Positions 7,801 through 13,161 of a stretch of DNA of 13,161 bases are shown piece by piece; position 1 is the stretch's first letter; each line of letters begins with the position of its first letter. Made by a program: the position numbers and the translations under genes. This DNA is from Flammeovirgaceae bacterium (GTDB lineage Bacteria; Bacteroidota; Bacteroidia; Cytophagales; Cyclobacteriaceae): positions 1 through 13,161 of the forward strand of contig QIEB01000004.1 of the NCBI GenBank assembly GCA_003229495.1, read 5' to 3'. The notes under the pieces are model-generated. The model did not search any database. It was not told the origin of the DNA and worked only from the letters and a program-made list of their open reading frames with translations.

Positions 7801-9858
7801 ATACTTATTAATGATAGCCCTGAAGGATGGTCTCAAGCACACTTCCCTCAATTTGACAATAACTTTACCGATGCCGGGCTTACCAGAAACCAGGCGCTTC
7901 GACAATGGGAGTTTACCAGTACGGAGAACCTGGTGGAGATAACCACCTATGGAAGTAATCATGCGCAAGGCGAGCCGGCAAATATCAGCGTGATCATTAA
8001 TGGACAGCCCTTCATAGTAAGCACCCGGCTTTGCCCGGATAACTCCATGAATGCTATTGCCTTCGACAAAGCGTCAACCATTCCCTATGCAGTTTTGACC
8101 ACCGGAGGCTTTGATGTACTGGATAAAAACCGTTGTGGAAGAACTCCACAAGCGATTAATACTTTTCAAAAAAATGACCTTAACAATCTTCTGAAACTGG
8201 ACTCATATCTGGACCTAACCCCCCAGGGAGACTATGTGATCCTCTTTTCCATTGGTCAGGTAGATTATTCCTCCTGGAATACTTCTACAATTGACAAACT
8301 ATCTTCCATAGGAGTCCTTACCACGGAGGTCAATACCTGGCAGAACGGTGAACCCGTGATAATCGTTGGGCGCAAAGGAGACCCGCCAGGTACTGCATTG
8401 ATAATTCGCGGAGACAACAATCTGGCAATTCCCTTGAATGAACAAGAAATTTCACTAGGGCAGGTATTGATAGGGAAATTTGAAAAAGGCTTGGTTTTAA
8501 GCCCTAAAATTGGTCCAGCTGATAGCTGGGGCACTTTGTACCATGGTTTACAGGAGGAACCAACAGATATAACCAACCTGGAAATACTGGGAGTTACCAA
8601 CAACGGACAAGAGCAAACCTTATTTGCCAACGTAACTACCAACCCTCTGGATATAAGTAACATTGATGCTTCAATTTATCCCTTTTTGAAACTCAAGTTG
8701 ACCATGGAAGATCCTAACTCATTAACACCGGGGCAATTGAAACGATGGCAAGTCCTGTATGAGTCAGTACCTGAGGGTGTACTTTTATTTAGGGGCAACG
8801 ATGCTGAGGGAACAAAAAAAATACCACTACTGGAAGGTCAGATTTTTAACAGCAACTTTACTTTTTACAACCTGTCATCTAAAGATTTCCCGGACTCATT
8901 GTTGGTACGTGCAACTTTATTTAATAGAGAATCGCGTTCCTCAAGCGTGGAAGAGAATAAGATTTTTGCTCCATTAGCCCAGGATTCGGTGGCTTTTTCA
9001 CTATTGTTGGACACCAAGGATCATGGAGGGATCAATGATTATAAGGTTTTTGTAAACCCCAATATCCTACCGGAGCAATCATATAGTAATAACATTAATG
9101 ATTTTCAGGAGTATGTTGAAGTATCTTCAGATAACACCCATCCGATTCTTGATGTTACCTTCGATGGCATCCATATACTTGATGGCGATCTGGTATCACC
9201 CAGCCCATTGATAGGTGTACTGTTAAAAGACGATAACATATTCAATCTGAAACAGGACACCATTGGTATGGAGATGTTCATTAAAATGAATGGTCCTAAT
9301 TGTACTAATTGTGCTTTTGTAAGGATCAGCTTTTCAAATCCAAGGGTCCGGTGGACACCGGCATCAGACAATTCGGACTTTCGTATTGAATATCAGCCCG
9401 AAAAGCTGGATGATGGTATCTATACCCTGCAGGTCCAGGGCCAGGATAATAGTGGAAGGGAATCTGGTTCGAAACCCTATTCTATTAATTTCGAAGTGGT
9501 GAATGAATCAACTATTACCAATTTTTATCCATATCCCAACCCGTTTTCAACCAGCACCCGTTTTGTATTTACCTTGACCGGGGCAGAAATTCCTGATCAG
9601 ATTAAGATCCAGATAATGACCGTAACCGGTAAAGTAGTTAGAGAAATCACTCAGGATGAATTGGGCCCTATACGTATAGGTAATAACATTACTGATTTTG
9701 CCTGGAATGGCAGGGACGAGTACGGGGACCAATTAGCAAATGGTGTGTACATCTACAGGGTGGTTATGAATCGTGATACCGACAACTTTAAGCATAGGGA
9801 AACTTCTGCAGACAAAGCATTCAAAAAAGGCTATGGTAAGTTATATTTACTGAGATAA
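4828..9858 (+). CDS. porU2: PorU2-like C25 (gingipain-fold) T9SS sortase homologue with ILEI-like domain and CTD
   Basis: A 1676-aa secreted protein. Signal peptide about 1-31 (VQAQ); N-terminal beta prodomain-like region with G-I-Y-R-I-T-Y; peptidase C25 domain about 408-767, with F-F-G-H-S (catalytic His637), V-N-G-C-N-A-G (catalytic Cys671) and a closing G-D-P-A. A CARDB-like Ig domain spans about 797-892 (ends E-L-D-E-T-N-N-T). Residues about 1040-1190 resemble the ILEI/FAM3 fold. Further beta domains follow, then a T9SS sorting/FlgD-like C-terminal domain about 1565-1676 (N-F-Y-P-Y-P-N-P-F; W-N-G-R-D; N-G-V-Y-I-Y-R-V). PorU cleaves the CTD of T9SS cargo and attaches it to surface lipopolysaccharide; canonical PorU is roughly 1150-1300 aa, so this longer form fits the group called PorU2. 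The His-Cys pair is intact, so it should be an active cysteine protease. Start is GTG at 4828 or GTG at 4840; both keep the signal peptide. Whether it sorts cargo or is itself a surface protease is unproven. Confidence 0.85.
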   Translation: MPAKVNIYVKVVKTWFILTALLVLGDRVQAQRASWINFSQSYFKITTAQQGIYRITYDQLNQASFPLGAVSASNLRLYHRGVEQSIDVVDGGDNQLDDGDYLEFLGSRNDGTLDRDLYLTPEAQPHQFYHLYSDTTAYFLTWTPGVNGKRMKFISLPDPGTPQVEFHWNQQMILLTSNYSAGRRYPIGRFGATYRSQFDFGEGFTGKRIRNGSFEEYVFNSVNQIVTSGPAPQLEILLTGRNDVVHNVEVSIGMDGNLRSLGSVQFQFFDNYLFSSELLWTDIPGSGNLIVRISVTSSSTDQVSASYLKLRYAEKLQMNGVTQKNFEIESSPENQVVDIISTPPDVRLYNITDKNNVSKLPYQDQGNSISTLVAAAPTNTKLWAQSSPIAISNIKSVTFREIDPSRHDYLIISHKSLMTPAGNYQDPVRAYGAYRASAQGGSHDTLVVDMDLLYNQYNFGEISPLAIRYFIKDMLPGNPKYLLLIGKGYNVNFRPHRQDPATAKAFNLVPTAGFPGSDIALTSGLGVSPYNSALPTGRINARSPTQVADFLNKIMEMEAAPFDALWRKNIIHLSGGLTQGELALFKRYVDQFKSVAERPYLGGSVTTVNKQSNETTVLINVADKVNDGVSLITFFGHSSTQVTDIEIGKVTDVTLGYDNPGKYPMILVNGCNAGNIFFTSTGFGEDWILAANKGAIGFVAHTDAGFASNLKRYSDIYYDLISGDSVFVNKPIGNIIQALGDRYLKEVPNDEIHIAQVQQEVFQGDPAFSFFPVTKPDYETNSDHIFLQPFDEQTINAQIDSFQVGVITRNFGLVTKDSLNVTVRRTFGDGQVYTYDSVFFAPVAYRDTLYFTIRSNQISDFGNNQFEVLLDFNQSIEELDETNNTGTLSFFIPQGGTVNLSPYNFAIVNQPLPLLISQSSDLLVGNRTFLFELDTIKGFSSPFKQQRSATGNGVASWEASLLQGDSIVYYWRTRFREPKVGEDTAWTLSSFILINDSPEGWSQAHFPQFDNNFTDAGLTRNQALRQWEFTSTENLVEITTYGSNHAQGEPANISVIINGQPFIVSTRLCPDNSMNAIAFDKASTIPYAVLTTGGFDVLDKNRCGRTPQAINTFQKNDLNNLLKLDSYLDLTPQGDYVILFSIGQVDYSSWNTSTIDKLSSIGVLTTEVNTWQNGEPVIIVGRKGDPPGTALIIRGDNNLAIPLNEQEISLGQVLIGKFEKGLVLSPKIGPADSWGTLYHGLQEEPTDITNLEILGVTNNGQEQTLFANVTTNPLDISNIDASIYPFLKLKLTMEDPNSLTPGQLKRWQVLYESVPEGVLLFRGNDAEGTKKIPLLEGQIFNSNFTFYNLSSKDFPDSLLVRATLFNRESRSSSVEENKIFAPLAQDSVAFSLLLDTKDHGGINDYKVFVNPNILPEQSYSNNINDFQEYVEVSSDNTHPILDVTFDGIHILDGDLVSPSPLIGVLLKDDNIFNLKQDTIGMEMFIKMNGPNCTNCAFVRISFSNPRVRWTPASDNSDFRIEYQPEKLDDGIYTLQVQGQDNSGRESGSKPYSINFEVVNESTITNFYPYPNPFSTSTRFVFTLTGAEIPDQIKIQIMTVTGKVVREITQDELGPIRIGNNITDFAWNGRDEYGDQLANGVYIYRVVMNRDTDNFKHRETSADKAFKKGYGKLYLLR

Positions 9859-10334
9859 TGGATATTGTATTAGTGGTGATGGGAGGTATTCTGGTATTTT
9901 TGGGAATTCTGGGCTGTTTTTTACCTGTGCTTCCCGGGCCTCCATTGGGATTTGCCGGCCTGCTATTGTTACATTTTTCTTCCTTGGCTCAGTTTTCCGT
10001 GACCTTTCTGGTGATTATGGGTACCATTGCTATACTAGCCTCAATATTGGACTACCTGGTACCAATATTGGGCGCTAAACGATTCGGTGGGTCGAGGCTT
10101 GGGGTTGTGGGAGCTGTGGTTGGACTTTTATTGGGAATATTCTTTTTCCCGCCATTGGGTATAGTTATCGGACCATTCCTGGGGGCGATTGCTGGAGAAC
10201 TAATAAATGGAGATGACCTTAATAAAGCGGTGAAATCCGGCTTTGGGTCATTTCTGGGATTTGTGTTTGGTACCGGTATTAAGCTGGCCGTTAGCTTTGT
10301 GATGGCCTATTACTATGTAGAAAGGCTACTGTGA
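9858..10334 (+). CDS. DUF456 membrane protein
   Basis: A 158-aa, very hydrophobic inner-membrane protein of the DUF456 family. Hydrophobic segments lie at about 3-26, 28-42, 45-68, 80-113 and 126-152. The middle one (76-113) is rich in glycines spaced for tight helix packing, with F-F-F-P-P-L-G-I-V-I-G-P-F-L-G-A, typical of the family, and there is a P-V-L-P-G-P-P motif near the N-terminus. The function of DUF456 is not established. Its ATG (9858-9860) overlaps the TAA of the sortase-like gene by one base, and its TGA shares one base with the next gene's ATG, so it is translationally coupled on both sides. The position between a T9SS protease and a thioredoxin-like protein is suggestive but not evidence of a shared pathway. 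Confidence 0.88.
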   Translation: MDIVLVVMGGILVFLGILGCFLPVLPGPPLGFAGLLLLHFSSLAQFSVTFLVIMGTIAILASILDYLVPILGAKRFGGSRLGVVGAVVGLLLGIFFFPPLGIVIGPFLGAIAGELINGDDLNKAVKSGFGSFLGFVFGTGIKLAVSFVMAYYYVERLL

Positions 10335-12454
10335 TGCAGAGAAATTTGAAGCAAGTTATGACGAAGTTACTGAGTATTATTTTGGTGCTAATAATTGCAA
10401 ACTGTCAAAACGCCCGGCAAGGTGTTTTAGAGGCCCAGCATAAGTTTACCAATAATCTTATCAACCAAAGCAGCCCCTATTTACTGCAACACGCGCACAA
10501 CCCGGTAGATTGGTATCCATGGGGCGATGAAGCCTTGGACAAGGCCCAAAAGGAACAGAAAATGCTGATAATTTCTGTTGGTTATGCAGCATGTCACTGG
10601 TGCCATGTAATGGAAAAGGAATCATTCGAGGACAGCCTGGTAGCCAAAGTGATGAATGATAATTATGTTTCAATAAAAGTTGATAGGGAAGAGCGACCTG
10701 ATATAGACCAAATATACATGGATGCCGCCTATTTGATGACCGGGAGAGGAGGCTGGCCATTGAATGTAATTGCCATGCCAGATGGACGGCCTATTTTTGC
10801 TGGCACCTATTTCCCTAAGAACGATTGGATAAAAATTTTGAATCACATAGTCAATCAGTATAATGAGGAGCCTGAGCGTCTGATAGAAATAGCAGATAAG
10901 ATCACGGAGGGCATACAAAGTATGGAGAATATTGAGTTAAATACTGCCGGTTTAAATATCTCCGAAGAAGAATTAAATGCGCTTCACAATGATCTCATGG
11001 GGGAGATTGACCTGGTAAAAGGAGGAAGAAAAGGGCACCAAAAATTTCCAACCCCAAGTATTTGGAAGTACCTGATGAGACATTATTTTTTCACTAAAGA
11101 TGAACGGTCTCTACAAGCAGTGAACAAGACCCTTACGGCAATGGCGCAGGGAGGTATTTATGACCATCTGGGAGGTGGGTTTGCCCGCTATAGCACCGAT
11201 CCAATGCTTTATGACAATGCCCAACTGGTAAGTTTATATTCCAGAGCCTACCAGCTGACCGGGAATCCTTTGTTTAAAAAAGTAGTGATGGAAACTACCG
11301 AATATATAGAAAGAGAAATGACTTCCGAAAAGGGAGGTTTTTATTCCTCTTTTGATGCGGATAGTGAAGGAGAGGAAGGAAAATTCTATGTTTGGTCCGA
11401 GCAGGAGATTCGTTCAGTGCTCGGAGACGGGGCAGATTTATTCATCGATTATTTTGGAGTCAGGAAGGGTGGCAATTGGGAGGATGGTAAGAATATTTTG
11501 ATTCCCATTGAAGACCCGCAGAAGCTTTGGAGTAAGCATGGTCTAAGTGAATCAGAGTTTAATAAAGAACTGGACAAATCAAGGTCAAAGTTATTTACTA
11601 CCAGAGCCAAACGAATTCACCCGGCCCTTGATGATAAAATACTCACCTCCTGGAACGCACTGATGATTAGGGGATATCTTGATGCCTACCGGGTATTTGG
11701 TAATGACCGGTTTCTGGAAATTGCAGTGAATCAGACTGAGTTTTTGTTAAAACACACAAAGTCTGACGACGGCAGCTTAACCAGGAACCATATGGATGGA
11801 CGGTCAAGCATTAATGCCTTTTTGGATGACTACAGTTTCTTGATCCAGGCGTTGGTCGGCCTCTATGAGGCTACCTTTGAAGAAAAGTGGTTGAATGAGG
11901 CAGATCAACTATGTACATATGTCATAGAGCATTTTATCAATAAGGAAAATAGCATGCTCTACTATACTTCTGATCAGGATATTGATCTGATTACCCGTAA
12001 GATGGAGTTGTCAGATAATGTCATTCCCAGCAGCAACAGCAGTATGGCCCAAAATTTATATTTTCTAGGCACCTATCTTTACAAAAATGAGTATCTGGAA
12101 ATGGCTAAACAGATGCATAGCAATATCCATCCCACCATGAGTCAACAGCCAATATTCTACACCAATTGGGCTACCTTGATGATCCAACTGAACCAACCAC
12201 TTTATGAAGTGGCCATCGTTGGAGATCAATGGAAAGATCGACAATCCGAATTTGACTCTTATTATTTGCCCAATGTAATTTACCTGGGCGGGAAGTCCGA
12301 AGGTAATTTGGAACTGCTTGCCAATAAATTGGTTGAGGGTGAGACTACTATATACGTTTGTGAAAATAAATCTTGTCGATTGCCGGTAAGGGAAACCAGT
12401 AAAGCGTTGGAATTGATGGATCCGGAATTGCTAAAGGGGATTGTGAAATTTTAG
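10334..12454 (+). CDS. DUF255 (YyaL/SPATA20-like) thioredoxin-fold protein with internal deletion
   Basis: A 706-aa protein of the DUF255 family. Its thioredoxin-like domain (about 38-195) has S-S-P-Y-L-L-Q-H, N-P-V-D-W-Y-P-W-G, a redox-type C-H-W-C at 87-90, and G-G-W-P-L-N. The rest is an (alpha/alpha)6-type barrel with D-A-D-S-E-G-E-E-G, D-D-K-I-L-T-S-W-N-A-L-M-I and S-S-N-S-S-M-A. A highly conserved stretch is missing: after A-R-Y-S-T-D (D289) family members read W-x-V-P-H-F-E-K before M-L-Y-D-N, whereas here only P290 separates them, a loss of about nine residues without frameshift. The N-terminus has a signal-like helix ending I-I-A-N-C (Cys24), which could be a lipoprotein site, but Asn before the Cys is unusual. 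Start taken as ATG 10334 (TGATG overlap with DUF456) rather than the adjacent in-frame GTG at 10331. Biochemical role unknown; last gene of the operon. Confidence 0.87.
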   Translation: MQRNLKQVMTKLLSIILVLIIANCQNARQGVLEAQHKFTNNLINQSSPYLLQHAHNPVDWYPWGDEALDKAQKEQKMLIISVGYAACHWCHVMEKESFEDSLVAKVMNDNYVSIKVDREERPDIDQIYMDAAYLMTGRGGWPLNVIAMPDGRPIFAGTYFPKNDWIKILNHIVNQYNEEPERLIEIADKITEGIQSMENIELNTAGLNISEEELNALHNDLMGEIDLVKGGRKGHQKFPTPSIWKYLMRHYFFTKDERSLQAVNKTLTAMAQGGIYDHLGGGFARYSTDPMLYDNAQLVSLYSRAYQLTGNPLFKKVVMETTEYIEREMTSEKGGFYSSFDADSEGEEGKFYVWSEQEIRSVLGDGADLFIDYFGVRKGGNWEDGKNILIPIEDPQKLWSKHGLSESEFNKELDKSRSKLFTTRAKRIHPALDDKILTSWNALMIRGYLDAYRVFGNDRFLEIAVNQTEFLLKHTKSDDGSLTRNHMDGRSSINAFLDDYSFLIQALVGLYEATFEEKWLNEADQLCTYVIEHFINKENSMLYYTSDQDIDLITRKMELSDNVIPSSNSSMAQNLYFLGTYLYKNEYLEMAKQMHSNIHPTMSQQPIFYTNWATLMIQLNQPLYEVAIVGDQWKDRQSEFDSYYLPNVIYLGGKSEGNLELLANKLVEGETTIYVCENKSCRLPVRETSKALELMDPELLKGIVKF

Positions 12455-12492
12455 ACTCTAAACACCCAACACCGAACATCGAACAAGAAATA
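12455..12492. repeat. Short CCAACACCGAACA-type degenerate repeat
   Basis: Immediately after the DUF255 stop the sequence is built from AACACC / CAACACC / CGAACA words (CCAACACC, CGAACATCGAAC) with no thymine-rich tail or strong hairpin. It resembles the other low-complexity spacers in this window and gives no sign of an intrinsic terminator. The remaining 37 bp before the next ATG hold no convincing promoter. Confidence 0.4.
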
Positions 12493-12529
12493 TTGAAGTA
12501 ATCGAATTCTTATCACTAACCTTTCCACT

Positions 12530-13161
12530 ATGTTTACCAGCCGCGACGATTTAACACAGCTTCAGGAAAAAGGAATTACAGAAGATCAGGTTCATGAGCA
12601 GATCTCTTATTTTCAGAAGGGTTTTCCATATTTGGAACTAAAAAACGTAGCAAGTGTGGGTGATGGCATCGTTCAGCTGTCAGAAGATGAGGTAAAGCTT
12701 TACATAGATTTCTACCAGAAATCTCTGGATGAAAATGTGGTAGTGAAATTTGTGCCAGCGTCCGGGGCTGCCAGCAGGATGTTCAAAGAGTTTTTTGCTT
12801 TAATACAAGATCATACCTCCGCCAGCAGTTACCCGTTGGCAGTTGAGGCATTGAATCGGATTGAAGATTTTGCTTTTTTTGAACAGCTACAATCGCTAAT
12901 GGCCAAGAATGGTCTCGACCTGGGTCAGGGTATCAGCCGAGGGGCTTACAAATCTGTATTGGAGTACATACTTACAGACAAAGGGCTCAATTATGGTTTC
13001 CTGCCTAAAGCACTTTTGGCTTTTCACAAGTACCAATCTGGCGCGAGGTCCCCAATGGAAGAGCATCTGGTGGAGGCTGCACACTATGGTAAAAGTGGGG
13101 ATGGCACCGCCCGGCTTCATTTTACAGTATCGCCTCAACACAGGGTCAATTTTAAAAACCT
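12530..13161 (+). CDS. DUF4301 family protein, 3' end beyond the window
   Basis: An open frame of 210 codons from ATG 12530 that runs off the window without a stop. It matches the N-terminal region of DUF4301, a Bacteroidota-enriched family of about 500 aa: F-Q-K-G-F-P-Y-L-E-L, then G-D-G-I-V-Q-L, then the highly conserved K-F-V-P-A-S-G-A-A-S-R-M-F-K at about residues 76-89. That glycine/arginine motif resembles the N-terminal nucleotide-binding loop of sugar nucleotidyltransferases, so a nucleotidyltransferase-like role is a reasonable guess but unproven. No signal peptide or membrane segment is seen, so it is likely cytoplasmic. It starts 75 nt after the DUF255 gene and may be read through from that operon or have its own promoter; neither is clear. 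Confidence 0.85.
   Translation, partial: MFTSRDDLTQLQEKGITEDQVHEQISYFQKGFPYLELKNVASVGDGIVQLSEDEVKLYIDFYQKSLDENVVVKFVPASGAASRMFKEFFALIQDHTSASSYPLAVEALNRIEDFAFFEQLQSLMAKNGLDLGQGISRGAYKSVLEYILTDKGLNYGFLPKALLAFHKYQSGARSPMEEHLVEAAHYGKSGDGTARLHFTVSPQHRVNFKN

Noticed and set aside
8265..8663. 132-codon minus-strand ORF inside the sortase-like gene
   Set aside because: Antisense shadow; no domain, and the plus-strand frame is clearly coding through the ILEI-like and following regions.
10331..10333. GTG as start of the DUF255 gene
   Set aside because: The next codon is ATG (10334) and forms the usual TGATG coupling with the previous stop; only one residue is at stake.
12491..12529. Promoter for the DUF4301 gene (TTG at 12493 and TAACCTTT at 12517)
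   Set aside because: The -7 match is imperfect and transcription would start at the ATG itself, so it is too weak to list.

Overview
The window is chromosomal sequence from a member of the Bacteroidota, most likely a Cytophagales-like lineage. The evidence is a PorV-family barrel next to a very large gingipain-fold (C25) protein carrying a type IX secretion (T9SS) C-terminal domain, a PadR + PspC/GIN-domain pair, a DUF4301 gene, a candidate promoter of the Bacteroidota type (TAnnTTTG), and intergenic spacers filled with low-complexity CCAA/TTGG-type repeats. No rRNA, tRNA, CRISPR array, transposase or phage gene was seen, so the order looks like ordinary vertically inherited DNA.

Layout. (1) 1-415, + strand: the 3' part of a YgjP/DUF45-type zinc metallopeptidase-like gene whose reading frame breaks at about 88-97. 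It ends inside a perfect 18-bp hairpin at 400-438. (2) 606-3356, - strand: a two-gene operon of a PadR regulator followed 9 nt later by an 801-aa membrane protein with two PspC domains and a C-terminal GIN/DUF2807 head. A candidate promoter with an overlapping palindrome lies upstream, and the stop codon of the second gene again lies in a hairpin stem. (3) 3357-3741: a 385-bp spacer with AT-rich DNA, palindromes, a heptamer tandem repeat and a T-rich TTCTATTGTTC-like repeat. (4) 3742-12454, + strand: a tightly packed four-gene operon of PorV-family barrel, PorU2-like C25 sortase homologue, DUF456 membrane protein, and DUF255/SPATA20-type thioredoxin-like protein. Spacings are 3 nt, a 1-nt overlap and a 1-nt overlap. 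(5) 12530 to the end, + strand: the first 210 codons of a DUF4301 protein.

How the genes may work together. The PorV-like and PorU2-like proteins are probably a surface barrel-protease pair related to the PorV-PorU attachment complex that cleaves and anchors T9SS cargo. Translational coupling to DUF456 and DUF255 suggests co-production, but no functional link is established from the sequence. The PadR/PspC-GIN pair looks like a self-regulated envelope-response unit.

The points most worth a second look are: an ILEI/FAM3-like domain inside the PorU2-like protein; loss of the highly conserved W-x-V-P-H-F-E-K segment from the DUF255 protein; the four-gene operon itself; the frameshift in the YgjP-like gene; the convergent gene ends buried in hairpins; and the palindrome over the PadR promoter.
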